From positions 1,184,501 to 1,248,500 of the forward strand of contig BSQZ01000098.1 of the NCBI GenBank assembly GCA_033239005.1: a DNA stretch of 64,000 bases. The letters are read 5' to 3'. The notes beneath the pieces are model-generated. The model saw only the letters and a list, made by a program, of their open reading frames with translations, made no database searches and was not told the DNA's origin. The position numbers and the translations under genes are program-made. How positions within the stretch are numbered: position 1 is the first letter of the stretch; each line of letters opens with the position of its first letter. Below, in pieces: positions 25,077-37,023 of this stretch. Source of the DNA: Lamellibrachia satsuma. Taxonomy: Eukaryota; Annelida; Polychaeta; Sabellida; Siboglinidae.

Positions 25077-26478
25077 TCAATAGCGCGAGCCACAGCAGTT
25101 GTTGCACGAGCTGACACAACGACGGCGTCTGCAGTCGTAGTGGCGTCTGTACCAGGGGCATTGCTTGTAGCGAAGGAGACGTCCGTACTTGCACATAACG
25201 TAGCTGCCGCAACCGTTGCACACGGTCGACTGCCAGCCCGAGTACTTCTCACAGTAATTCTCTCTGCAGCCTGTGGCAAAGGTTACGTATCCATGTTACT
25301 TATAGTGTCACTGTATTCAATCGGAACATAAAGAAACCCGCATATGATTAATTATTCCCATAAAAGTAATCAATAAATAATGTAATTAAGTATTCTTACA
25401 ATAATATGTCGTGTAGTACAACATCACGTGGAGTCAATGTAAACAGTAATGCTACTACTAGGCTTTTCCGTTTTTCAATAATCAAAACGTTAAAGTCAGT
25501 ATAGTTATGGTGCATTACCATTCGGTTGTACCAATTGTGTATAAGGTTTCTCACTCAGCGATAACGAACATGAACAGTATTACGTTAATGTGAATAATGA
25601 AGTAGATACGCACCGCAACGACCACGACCAGGATAGAAGGATTGATTATTTCCACAAGAGTGGTAGGACATAGCGCCACGGTTGCATTCGTAGTAGTAAC
25701 GACCAAAGAAGTATGACGATGAGTAGGAGTGCATGTTTCGGGAGTATGCGCAGCGATCATTGCACATTCCTTGAAAACAAAACATAACATATTATAGTAC
25801 ATAATGTAATTTTTTTGAAGTATTGATTTGATAAGGAATTGAAGTTTACAGGTAAGAATAGCATTGATACAGGTTTGTGTATATAACATAATTTTTATAA
25901 TGCAATTTTTATGATATGAAAATAATACGCATATGTCAGTGTTTGTCTTAATGGAAAATTGTAGACGATGTGTACATTTCTATACAAATATTGCAATATT
26001 TTAGACCAACTGTTAAATGCCTCACCATAGCACGATTGTTTCGAGAGAAAAACAGACAGTCGAACTACCAAATTAATTAAAGACGATGTAATCGATACAC
26101 ATACCATAGCTTCCAGAAACAGTTACGCATTGGTTCGTAGGGAAACGGCCATACTGTACTCTGCTGTTTTGACAGTAGTAGTAGTAGGGCATCGGCTTTG
26201 ACAGGGATGGGTAGAAGAAGTTGGAACGACGATTGTTGCAGCAATCGTAGTTGAAGCCATTATATCAGCCATTGAAGTTCGCTGAAAAGAGAAACATGTG
26301 GTAATCGTTAGATTAACTTTTTATATAAAATTCCCGCAATGCATCAATGAATGCTCGCACAGGTATATACGTTCACATGTACGTACAAACAAACAAATTG
26401 ACATATTCGTAATCATATCATACCTTCAGCTGCATATATCGCAACAAGCACCAACAATGCAACGAAAAACTTCGCCAT
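25077..26478 (-). pseudogene. Cys/Tyr/Arg-rich secreted protein, dead copy B
   Basis: Exons correspond to copy A shifted by 10897: 26478-26424, 26281-26105, 25769-25614 and 25270-25077. The first module exon has TGA at 26267-26265 in place of the first Cys codon (residue 24). It also has Cys65 to Phe and Cys77 to Tyr changes. The natural stop has become TGA. Splice sites remain, but the block ends in intron 1, so the TATA box and first exon are gone. A truncated signal peptide is the only product possible without readthrough. Confidence 0.85.
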
Positions 26479-27039
26479 GACGTCTTGTTTTCTTCTGAAA
26501 CACATAGGGATGTTATACGATATCACTATTTCGTTGTTACTCTTATTCAGCTCTCGTTATTATGAAATAGCAATATTAGGGAAATGGGTAGGATACCGTT
26601 TGCAAACATTGCCATCGAAAGCATTAGACTCCATGGCATATGGGCAAGATACACAATAGTGATATCAATCAACATTTTGTGAACAATGTGTAGGTCACAC
26701 TGTTCAACTAGCTGTCAGTTATAGGGTTTAAGATATTGTCACAACTCGCTAATTACATAATAAGTAAATAACTTATTATTGCAAGTGCGCACTGTTCTGT
26801 TGAAAAAGTATACATCGAGCTGTTAATTCTGCTATATTATATAATGTTGAAAAAAATATGTCTAAGAAATATATAATTCTTTTGTCTCCTCTCCATCTCC
26901 TCATACGCAATGAATTTGATGTTGTACCATTTTATTTCTTCCATATTCAGTTTTCAGTTCTGGAATGAGTTTATTTTTTACTATATGTATGTTTATTCTT
27001 GACGGTTATCTATGTCGTCTTGATGGCGTTACATCATCA

Positions 27040-27040
<1 letters not shown>

Positions 27041-27108
<68 letters not shown>
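27041..27108. repeat. (CA)n array, copy B
   Basis: About 68 bp, much shorter than in copies A and C. Confidence 0.95.
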
Positions 27109-27114
<6 letters not shown>

Positions 27115-27214
27115 TTTACATTTAACGACATTTTGTATCACATGTATATGTCGCTGCTGGCTCGGTCGCTTGCATCTAAGACATCCATGATATTAACATA
27201 TGTGTTTGGTTTAA

Positions 27215-27830
27215 GAATGCGATTGTCCGTATTTGCACGAAGTTTTATGACAAGTAATGATGAACCACAACTCCGACAAACATGTGATGGAAGTTATAGA
27301 GGCACTTTTCGCTACCTCAAACAGTGTTGTACTTCTAAACTACCAATTTGGAGACATTTTCAGTACAAATGTAGCATTTTCGTAAGGGGTTCCCGCTCTC
27401 GCCTGTTCTCTTCAACATATTCCGCGAAGACATCATGCAGAAGACCCTCCAAGATTTTAACCCCACCATGTGTATTGGTCTAAGTCGAATTAGTAGTTTT
27501 CTTTTTCCGAAAGCTATTACCTTCATGACAAGCAGCGAGAATGAACGTCAAGCTGGAAGAAAACGATAGAGCTAATGGGATGGAAGTCAGCTATGAAGAA
27601 TGCAAAGTACTTGACAACGTTTCCAACCAGAAAATCCCCATTAATATCATGCTGAACATCCAAAACCTTTAGGAAGTAAACTGTTTCAAATACAGCGAGC
27701 CTACCTTAAGCAAAGGTGGCATCTCAACAAGGGAAATCAAAATAAAGATAGTAGTGGATGTGTCTGGTATGCCAATACTTAACATCGTCAGGGAGAACAG
27801 ATAAATCAGCTTTCAAACCGAACTTAATCG
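27215..27830 (+). mobile_element. LINE reverse-transcriptase fragment
   Basis: Same family as 19290-19670, continuing further (segments like MEVSYEECKVL and INRYRAL in broken frames). It starts at the block B junction. Confidence 0.55.
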
Positions 27831-28289
27831 CTACAGAGCACTAATAAGCTTAGTATAATCACCCTTGTCATTTCTAATATCTCAGCACAATATTAGTTTC
27901 TTCTTGATCTGTTTTTTAGATACTCTTATATAATTCATGTAAAATAACTGAAACGTCGTTATATAAGACTTCACCAATATAGTAAATAATTGCAATATGC
28001 CGAAAGTTTCCATAGTTGCGTGTCTTTGAAGGCAGACTTGTTATTAATTATTTTCCTGTCCATGTGGTCACCACGCCCCGCCGCCTATGGCTGTGCGTTA
28101 TGAAATGATTACACAAAGGTTTTTGTGCGGCTTGTATTCGACTCCAGGACAAAGGCAGACACGTCATACGCAGACATTTCTTGGCGATGTTCCCACAACT
28201 AGTGTGGCAGGGCAACGACACAATCGGCCGGTGGAAAGGGATAAATATATATTATGCAGTATTACTTATCTTAACTTTACTTTATTATT

Positions 28290-28463
28290 GATTCTAAAAC
28301 GAGTACTTGCGTTGTGATCACTTAGACGTTGTTGCCTATGATTTAACGGTGGTTTTGGAGGTTTTGGTTGTGGTGGTGGACGTTGTGATGTTACAGTTGT
28401 TGTTGGTGGTACTTTTGTCAGTGGTGATGGTGTTGGTCTTGTAATTGTAATAGCAGTAATAAA
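28290..28463 (-). CDS. Pro/Thr-rich exon-like frame in tandem module 1
   Basis: Related to 20055-20257 (TPSPLTKVPPTTTV...). The acceptor is weaker (TTACAAG in place of TTTCAG). Likely a fragment. Confidence 0.25.
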
Positions 28464-30749
28464 TGTAGTAAATAATTCATCAAGTTTTTTTATGGCGTAG
28501 TGGTTTGAAAAACTACATTTCACCTTACCAGTGTATGTAAAAAGGGACTTCTCTCATGCATTTGTAGCAATCCTAGTATGTCGTGTAACGATTACCCTGA
28601 TACTGTCTCAGTGCGTTGTTCGACCCAAAGCAAATTACATAATGAATCGTACTAAAGTATCCAGGAAGAAATAACCCATTTGGGCATTCTTGTAAAATAC
28701 GTCTTTAATGATTTTTATTGGCAGTAGTGTGTGGCTTACCGACATGTTTTATTGGTCCAAATCTTCATAAATTGTCCGCTTTGTATTTCAAACGAACAAA
28801 GTATCTCATTAAATATCATAATGATCCAGACATAATTTGATATTTTGGATCAGCAACACTTCCACTGTTTGATATGGAATATTACAATTATATTAAATTG
28901 ATTAAACTAACCGGAAATTAATTTGTGTTTGAACAATTGGATACATTATACTACGTAACACGTCTGCTTAAAGTTACGTTATATTGGGGTGTGCATGCCA
29001 AGCCGTTTACCTTCTATCACAGTATTCAAATAAAGGTACTTAAAAACATTAATTGCCCACCATCCGCTAGTGGCCATATTTTTCTTCGTCGCTTCTTAAA
29101 CCATAGATCAATAGAATCATCTCACATTTTTAACTAACCGCCCATTAGTCGCATACCCATCATTTTGCCTTGGAAATAATTATTAGTAACATTGGATTAT
29201 GTCGTGTGTAATGCAATAGTTTGCTTTGTTTTCTCAATTCATATAAGTTAATGTCCGCCCAAAGTCAAAATGTATTGACTTAGGGCCTACGTGTTTTTTC
29301 ATACAGCTCACTGTAGCCTGTTTTCATCGCACATTCATTGTACGTCTAACGACACCCTGAGGTTGGGTTTTGTGTTCTCTGTTTTATGGTAAAAACAGTA
29401 CTTGGAAAAAGATAAATTTTGTACCGCCATTTTCTCGCCGTGGTGATCTACTTTTTATTGAAGAAATCTATATTTCTTGAAGTTCTTTGTGTTTGAAACC
29501 TCGTAAATGACGTCAATGTTCAACGAGTAGAAAACAAAGACTACGGTCGGCGGTGGCAAGGACGACATCGTAGCTTACACTTCGTGCTCTTAACATACGA
29601 TAGTGAAGCACGCAGACTGGGATAGTCTGCGCTAAAAAGCGTACGCTGTTCAGAAGGTGTCGAGAAAAACATAAATCATGTTTTACTTTCGTGGATTGGC
29701 ACATTACCTCGGAGAGAACACGTAATGCATCACGTCTTGTGGTGTGCTGAGGTGAAAAACTACTTTTTAAGTTAACGGTGTAATTAAAAATGGACTTCTC
29801 GCATACATTCGTAGCGATGCTAGTATGTTTTGATGCGAGTACGTCGGTATTGTCTAAATGGACAGTGAAGCATGCCAACATGGAAAGTCCAAAATCGTGC
29901 ATTGTTCACCAACTTTTTCTTGGACGGAAGCCTTTGTGGAGTTTCTTTATGTTTTAATTTATTTCAATCTTTCGCACTTCAAAGTAATATATGTTTTAAT
30001 GCATGAAGCTGTCCCTTGCTTCCCCACAAGAAACGATTAATTTAATCGTTTTCCCAAACATTTATCAATCCTAGTTGACACTAAGCCTCCGTCTAACATT
30101 CAACGAATTGTCTCGCTTTGTTATCGTGTATCCAAGTATTTCATTCGTCTGTTCTGTCCTGTCATCAACATCAGGTTAATCGATCCGTCATGTCGTGCAG
30201 GAACGGATTATTAATAAGAGTTGAATCATTTGTCTAGTTTTAAAGTCCAATAATTGTCAAAGTCTCGTTGCTTGCGTGTAATTTAATCAAATTCGCTTTA
30301 GCAATTGTTTATCGTGCTTCTTTTCACTAATCCTTCAAATTCTCAATATGCTATGACATTCGAATATAAAGCCATTTCGCAAAACACCTTGGTAATGAGA
30401 TATGTGTTCTCTGAAATGTTGAGAAAAACAGTTAGGTACATAGAAAAAGATACTATGCACCATACGTCTTTCTCGCTGCTGAGTTCCCGCTACAATGTCG
30501 GTCTACTTTTTACTAATGTCATCTGTACTTGAAGCTTGATGATTAACTATCAGCCTCCTCATGAATGTTTGACAATTTAGTGTTATGCTGAGGTGGGGAA
30601 CTTGATTCCTTAACTACACGTCGAGTCGCACTTTTACAAGACAAGAATTGACTTGATGCTCGAGTTTGTGTTATTTAGAATTTCCGTGGGACTTCATGAT
30701 TCAATCGGAGACTTGACACATCAGCAAGGACTTAAACTATTTACTGAAT

Positions 30750-30787
30750 TGTGTGTGCGTGCGTGCGTGCGTGCGTGCGTGCGTGTG
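30750..30787. repeat. (GTGC)n array, module 1
   Basis: Short tetranucleotide array. Confidence 0.9.
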
Positions 30788-31039
30788 TAATTTAGTTATG
30801 AGCGAAACTCTATCATTACATCTAACCCTAAATTTCGATCGATGTTGTTTTGTCGACAACAGGAAAGTGGTATTACTATGAATACCAAAACAGATTTGCC
30901 TCCATCTTGAATAAAATTCGTTTGCACAGTTTTCGCGCTTTTTATTGGAATGGATAAAATCGCTAGACTTGAGTAGCGCAATGGTGGCATGAGACTTGAC
31001 TGCTTCGTATAGACAACGACTTGATACTTGACTTAAAGA

Positions 31040-31284
31040 TGTATCCTACGCTATGAATCTAATCAAACATTACACAAACAACAGCCTCACTATTCACCCA
31101 AGCAAGGTTGTGCTAAGAAACATCTTAAATAGACTGAATGAAAATCAGAAGAAATTCTGGCTGAAGGAAAGGCAGTATTTGTGGCCAGCAAAAGCACTGA
31201 GCAGATCTTCAATGTAAGACTATTAATATAAAAAAACATCTGCTTATCCAAATAGACATGATCCACAATTTCACCGACTTGACG
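31040..31284 (+). mobile_element. LINE fragment cut by rDNA
   Basis: Starts like 34305 (YAMNLIKH, LRNILNRLNENQKKFW) and is cut at about 31284, just after gacttgacgaacg, where rDNA begins. Confidence 0.55.
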
Positions 31285-31318
31285 AACGTGACAAGTCCCG
31301 AAGCGATACCCACCCTGT

Positions 31319-31440
31319 GCAATGTAGAGGTGCTAAATCATTTGTAGACGACTTAGGTCTGAGTCGGGGTGTCGAACTTAGTAGAGCAGCCGCCTCACTG
31401 CGATCTATTGAGACTAAGCCTTTCGACTCGGGGATTTGTC
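31319..31440 (+). rRNA. Ectopic fragment of the 28S rRNA 3' end
   Basis: The stretch from gtagaggtgctaaatcattt through gtagacgac, gtcggggtgtcg, gtagagcagc, ctgcgatctattgag and ggggatttgtc follows the conserved last ~120 bases of eukaryotic large-subunit rRNA. The RNA end is expected at about 31440. Only the terminus is present, so it is a fragment, not a gene. It is inserted in a LINE context (left) and against a tandem module (right). Confidence 0.85.
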
Positions 31441-31530
31441 GGCTTCTAGACGGACCCATCCTCGACGACGTCGATCGCAGTGTGCGCGCGCGGCCGGCCG
31501 GCCCGTCCGACCGCCTGTCGGGCTTGGATC
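31441..31530 (+). other. GC-rich rDNA 3' external spacer
   Basis: Directly after the 28S end the sequence becomes strongly GC-rich (gcgcgcgcggccggccggcc), unlike the AT-rich surroundings. This fits a 3' external transcribed spacer carried along with the 28S fragment. Confidence 0.6.
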
Positions 31531-31800
31531 GGCATTTTCTTTTTATTTTTCTTTCCAAAAAATTCCTTCTGATGATATATTGACCGAGTGGGCACTTGGT
31601 CGTTTTCTTTTTATTTTGTTCAACAAAATTCCTTCTGATAATATACTGACCGAGTTGGCACTTGGTCGTTTTCTTTTTTTCAAAAAAATCCTTCGGATGA
31701 TATATTGACAGGGCGGGCACTTGGTCGTTTTCTTTTTATTTAAAAAAAAAATTCCTTCGGATGATATATTGACCGAGTTAGCAGAGTCGTTTTCTTTTTT
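31531..31800 (+). repeat. T-rich rDNA intergenic-spacer subrepeats
   Basis: Four tandem units of about 59-66 bp share the core ttccttctgatgatatattg, gaccgag, and cacttggtcgttttcttttt. Their place directly after a 28S end and spacer marks them as intergenic-spacer subrepeats. T-rich blocks here may be RNA polymerase I terminators (inference). Long frames across this region are artefacts of the repeat. Confidence 0.65.
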
Positions 31801-31972
31801 GATCACTGAGACGTTGTTGCCTATGGTTTACCGGTGGTTTTGGAGGTGTTGGGTGTGGAGGTTTTGGTTGTGGTGGTGGACGTTGTGGTATTACAGTTGT
31901 TGTTGGTGGTACCTGTGTCAGTGGTGATGGTGTTGGTAAGGATAGTGATGGTTGTCTTGTAACTGTAATAGC
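31801..31972 (-). CDS. Pro/Thr-rich exon-like frame in tandem module 2
   Basis: Copy of 28290-28463 in the second module, cut at 31801 by the junction with rDNA spacer repeats, so its end is lost. Confidence 0.25.
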
Positions 31973-33972
31973 AGTAATAAATGTAGTAAATAATTCATCA
32001 CGTTTTATGGCGTAGTGGTTTGAAAAACTACATTTCACCTTACCAGTGTAAGTAAAAAGGGACTTCTCTCATGCATTTGTAGCAATCCTAGTATGTCGTG
32101 TAACGATTACCCCGATACTGTCTCAGTGCGTTGATCGACCCAAAGCAAATTACATTATGAATCGTACTTAAGTATCCAGGAAGAAATAACCCATTTGGGC
32201 ATTCTTGTAAAATACGTCTTTAAATGTTTTTTATTGGCAGTGGTGTGTGGCTTACCGACATTTTTATAGGTCCAAATCTTCATAAATTGTCCGCTTTGTA
32301 TTTCAAACGAACAAAGTATCTCATTAAATATCATAATGATCCAGACATAATTTGATATTTTGGATCAGCAACACTTCCACTGTTTGATATGGAATATTAC
32401 AATTATATTAAATTGATTAAACTAACCGGAAATTAATTTGTGTTTGAACAATTGGATACATTATACTACGTAACACGTCTGCTTAAAGTTACGTTATATT
32501 GGGGTGTGCATACCAAGCCGTTTACATTCTATCACAGTATTCAAATAAAGGTACTTAAAAACATTAATTGCCCACCATCCGCTAGTGGCCATATTTTTCT
32601 TCGTCGCTCCGTAAACCATAGGTCAATAGAATCATCTCACATTTTTAACTAATCGCCCATTAGTCGCATACCCATCATTCTGTCTTGGAAAGAATTATTA
32701 GTAACATTGGATTTCGTGTGTAATGCAATAGTTTGCTTTATTTTCTCAATTCATATAAGTTAATGTCCGCCCATTGTCAAAATGTATTGACTTAGGGCCT
32801 ACGTGTTTTTTTCATGCAGCTCACTGTAGACTGTTTTCATCGCACATTCATTGTACGTCTAACGACACCCTGAGGATGGGTTTTGTGTTCTCTGTTTTAT
32901 GGTAAAAACAGTTATACGTACTTGGAAAAAAGATAAATTTTGTACCGCCATTTTCTTGCCGTGGTGGTCTACGTTTTATTGATGACATCTATATTGCTTT
33001 AAGTTCCTTCTTTTAAACCTCGTAAATGACGTCAATGTTCAACGAATAGAAAACAAAGACTTCGATCGGCGATGGCACAGACGACATCGTAGCTTACACT
33101 TCGTGCTCTTAACATACGATAGTGAAGCACGCAAAATGGGAAAGTCTGCGCTAAAAAGCGTGCGCTGTTCAGAAAGTGTCGAGAAAAACATAAATCGTGT
33201 TTTACTTTCGTGGATTGGCACATTACCTCGGAGAGAATACGTAATTCATCAGGTCTTGTGGTGTACTGAGGTGAAAAACTACTTTTTAAGTTAACGGTGT
33301 AATTAAAAATGGACTTGTCGCATACATTCGTAGCGATGCTAGTATGTCTTGATGCGATTACGTCGGTACTGTCTAAATGGACAGTGAAGCACACAAACAC
33401 GGAAAGTCTGCTCTAAAGAGCGTGCATTGTTCGCCAACGTTTTCGTGGATGGATGCCTTTTTGGTGTTTTTTATGTTTTAATTTATTTCGATATTTCGCA
33501 CTTTACAGTGATATATGTTTTAATGCATGAAACTGTCCCTTGTTTCCTCTCAAGAAACGATGTAATGTAATCGTTTACTCAAATATTTATCAATCCTGAT
33601 TGACAGTAAGCCTCCGTCTAACATTGAACGAATTGTCTGGCTTTGTTGACTTGTCTATTTTGTCCTGTCATCTATATCAGGTTAATCGATCCGTCGTATC
33701 GTGCAGGAACGGATAACTAACAACAGTGGAATCGTTTGTCTTGTTTTAAAGTCCAATAATCTCGTCGAGTGCCTGTAATTTCATCAAATTCGCTTTAGCC
33801 ACTGTTTATCCCGCTTCTTTTTATTAAATCCTTCAAATCCTCAATATGCTATGACATTCGAATTTCAAACTATATCACAAAACACCTTGGTAATGAGATA
33901 TATGTTCTCTGAAATGTTAAGAAAAACAGTTAGGTACATAAAAAAGATACTAAGCATCATACAACATCTTGT

Positions 33973-34006
33973 TGTGTGTGCGTGCGTGCGTGCGTTCGTG
34001 CGTTCG

Positions 34007-34042
<36 letters not shown>

Positions 34043-34043
34043 A
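33973..34043. repeat. (GTGC)n array, module 2
   Basis: About twice as long as the module 1 array, with gttc interruptions. Confidence 0.9.
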
Positions 34044-34069
34044 GTGGTTTAGTTATGAGCGAAATTCTA

Positions 34070-34295
34070 TCATTACATCTAACCCTAAATTTCGATCGAT
34101 GTTGTTTTGTCGACAACAAGAAAGTGGTATTACTATGAATACCAAAAAACCTTTGCCTCCGTCTTGAATAAAATTCGCTTGCACAGTTGTCGCGCTTTTT
34201 ATCGGAATGGATGAAAACGCTAGACTTGACTTGCGCAATAGTGGCATGGGACTTGACTGCTTCGTATAAGACAACGACTTGATACTTGACTTGAA
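34070..34295. repeat. Dispersed gacttgac repeat, module 2
   Basis: Member of the family described at 900-1200, near-identical to 30790-31030. Confidence 0.55.
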
Positions 34296-34304
34296 TTTGC
34301 ATCC

Positions 34305-35520
34305 TACGCTATGAATCTAATCAAACATCACAAAAACATCAGCCTCACTAGTCACCCAAGCAAGTTTGTGCCACGAGACTTCTTAAATAGATTGAAGGAA
34401 AATCAGAAGAAATACTGGCTGAAGAAAAAGTAATATTTGTGGCCGGCAAAAGCACCACTGAGCAGATCTTCAATGTAAGACTGATAACATAAAAAACATC
34501 TGCTTATCCAAAGACATGATCCACAATTTCACTGACTTGACGAACGCGTTTTACCTTATCTGGCACGATGGCTTATGTCAAGAAACTACAATTTCGACAA
34601 AGATTTCAAATAAGTGATACAGGCACTGAACGCCAACTCAAACAGTACTGTACTTCTCAACAATCAAATTGGATAAATTTTCAGGAAAACTGTACGGCTC
34701 GTCAGGGAGCCCACTCGTTTCTGTTCTCTTCGGCATATTCGTCTAGAATATCATGCAGGAGACCCTCCCATTCTTCCACACCTCCAAATATATTGGTGAA
34801 AGGCCAATTTGTAATCTTCGTTTTGTGGAGGATATTAACTTAATGGGAGGCAGCGAGAATGAACTTCAGGACCTCTCTACCAGAGTGGAAGAATAGGAAA
34901 GAGCTAATTGGATGGAAGTTAGCTCAGAGGAATGCAAAGTATTGACAACGGTTCCAACCAGAACACACTTATTAACATCATGGTGAACCTTTAGGAAGTA
35001 GACAGTTTCAAATATATTGGACCTAACTTAAGCAAAGATGGCATCGCAACAAAGGAAATCAGAATAATTATAGCAGTGGCTATGTCTTGTATGCCAAGAG
35101 TTAATATCATCAGGAAGAACATAGACATCGACTTCCATATCAAGCTTAATCTCTACAGAGCACTGGCTGTACCAAACCTCCTCTACGGATGCAACAGCTG
35201 GATTCTAACAAAAGGGACAGGGAGATACGTACACGCATTTGAAACGAAATGATTCAGGAGACTCCTCCGCTATTCGTATTCTGGACACAAAACAAACGAA
35301 AATGCGAGACAACGGGTGGACCCCTCGCTGGTAAGTAAGAAACTTTGGTGGCAACAGTGAAACGACGAAACTTCTAGTTGTTTCGCCACATCTCCCAACA
35401 CAACACCATTTCAAAACCCATCCTTCAGGTCACCCTGGAGGGCAAGAGGAGACGGGGCCGCTAGAGAAAAACTTACTACAAGAATTGACACATCGAGACC
35501 CATCACTACACTAGTTATGT
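34305..35520 (+). mobile_element. LINE, longest copy of the second family (decayed)
   Basis: In order, with frameshifts: LNRLKENQKKYWL, a FRQRFQISD region, NLRFVEDINLMGGSENEL (altered DD motif), MEVSSEECKVL, SFKYIGPNLSKDG, LYRALAVPNLLYGC, AFETK, and a C-terminal TLEGKRRRG stretch. These are standard landmarks of an endonuclease/reverse-transcriptase LINE. Confidence 0.7.
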
Positions 35521-35769
35521 GAGTTTATTGAACGTAAGTTGTGATGAATATTTTGACCAACAATTTGAGTAAAAAATTAAAACGAACTACCGGGCGATAA
35601 AAGGCATGCCGCCAAATAATCGAAAATTCGATACCCATTTGGGTTCGCAGACGTCCGTCATACATGTACATCGTCATAATGACAGCGTCACACTCCAGTG
35701 GCTTCTTTCGGTATTGACATGTTTGAAGGCTCGCCGAAGTCGAAAGTATGACATTTCTTTTCGCAACGT

Positions 35770-36867
35770 TCTCTTGTGGAACTAATCAATCGTTATATCC
35801 TGGCCGCGTTCGTTGTGGTTCGTATCTATTTTATTCTTCATATTACCGTAATAATGTTCTCTTCGTTATCGCCGAGTGAGAAACATTAGAGACACTTGAG
35901 GCAACCAAACGCTGATGCACAATACCTATGATAACTTGAACGTTATTGTAATTAAGAAACGGAATGGCCTAATCGTGGCGTTACTGTTTACATAGTCTCC
36001 ATGTGATGCCATTAATCAGCGGTATGTTGCGTTATGTTCCGATTGAATGTAATGACTAGATATAAAACAGATGAGTAACCTTTGCCACAGGATGTAATCT
36101 TAGTGTGAGAGGTGCTAGGGCTGGCAGTCAACCGTGTGCAACGGTTGCGGCAGCTACGTTATGTGCAAGTACGGACGTCCCCTTCGCTACACGCGATGCC
36201 CCTGGTACAGATGCAACTATGACTGCAGACGCCGTCGTTGTGTCAGCTCGTGCAACAACTGCTGTGGTACGCGATAAGCATACACCAAAAAGTTAACTTT
36301 AAGGTACTGTGTTAGTCGTCATCGTATGAGGTTATCATTTCCATCGCAGATGATGAAAACAGATTAGTTGATACAACCACGTATATTTTTGTGGTATTCA
36401 TTCAACGTTATTCCGAGTACAATTATTTGTATCCTGTTGTACGTCGCCGTCTTCTGATTTTATCAGTACCATCACATGGGCATTCGTCGCCATAATTATG
36501 ATGGAAATACATGCATATGAAAATTATGTTTCTGAGAAAAGGGTTGTGTACATGAAAGTAATCCAACGATTTACGAATTGATATTTTGCCAAGTGGCAGG
36601 TACATTCTTCAAAGCGATGTCACACATACGATTGTAGTTTCAACCGTTATCACAAATATTATATCTATTTTTATCCTAATATTATTTTACGGGCAATAGT
36701 ATCATTAATTAATAACTTAATTGCCCGTTTTGAAGTGACGTTCACTGGTCCATGTTTCCATGCGAAGACAACTGGAACAAGCGAGCCAGTAAGGATAGAT
36801 CTCCTAACACACGTCAACATGTTCGTTCGTATCCAGCACGACTATGTGAAGATTCCGCCATAATAAA
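35770..36867 (+). pseudogene. Inverted relic of the Cys-rich gene (block D)
   Basis: On the plus strand, 35770-35817 matches the end of the second module exon, including its G|GT donor. The following intron keeps recognisable pieces of the copy A intron. Positions 36091-36277 match the last coding exon with its CACAG acceptor, the Cys pattern (CKYGRPL, CRRRRC, CNNCCG) and a TAA stop. A 4-nt deletion and an in-frame TAG at 36116-36118 break it. The 3' UTR donor (after 36303), acceptor (exon from 36736) and AATAAA (36862-36867) are all kept. The upstream exons are not recognisable. The divergence is far greater than among A, B and C, so this is an older copy in opposite orientation. Confidence 0.75.
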
Positions 36868-37023
36868 GCTCCTGCTCTGATGAATCAAAGTTCTGTCTGT
36901 GTTTGTATGTTAAATACGGCACCGGCAATCCTCAGGAAAAGCTGCCCACGCGTTTTGTTGAGGTAGTCCACATTTTTTACACATACACGTTACAAGTTTG
37001 GCGTGTAGACCTTCCCAGTTGTC

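Larger units (their letters stand above)
20345..27208 (+). repeat. Block B, diverged third copy of 7770-17208
   Basis: Collinear with block A but more diverged and internally deleted. It lacks about 1.44 kb of the RTE-like LINE (block A 8077-9514) and about 0.3 kb around block A 12331-12660. It stops inside what is the first intron of the Cys-rich gene, just right of the CA array, and jumps at 27209 into a copy of the LINE segment seen at 19292. The promoter and first exon present in blocks A and C are therefore missing. Confidence 0.9.
27209..28560 (+). repeat. Flanking segment, copy 2
   Basis: Diverged copy of 19292-20345. The join with block B at 27209 is sharp: the sequence on the left is gene intron and on the right is the reverse-transcriptase fragment. 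Confidence 0.75.
28317..31284 (+). repeat. Tandem module, copy 1
   Basis: About 3 kb repeated at 31801-34545 in the same order: Pro-rich minus-strand frame, non-coding repeat, (GTGC)n array, gacttgac-type dispersed repeat, start of a LINE. The two copies are separated by a ribosomal DNA fragment. Apart from those pieces I see no gene in 28560-30600. Confidence 0.85.
31801..34545 (+). repeat. Tandem module, copy 2
   Basis: Second copy of 28317-31284. It starts exactly where the T-rich rDNA spacer repeats end (gatcac at 31801), so the break that joined rDNA to this module is resolved to the base. I see no gene in 32050-33960. Confidence 0.85.

Noticed and set aside
31271..31806. Frames with repeated GQYIIRRNF on the minus strand
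   Set aside because: They run across rDNA spacer subrepeats and the 28S end; not coding.
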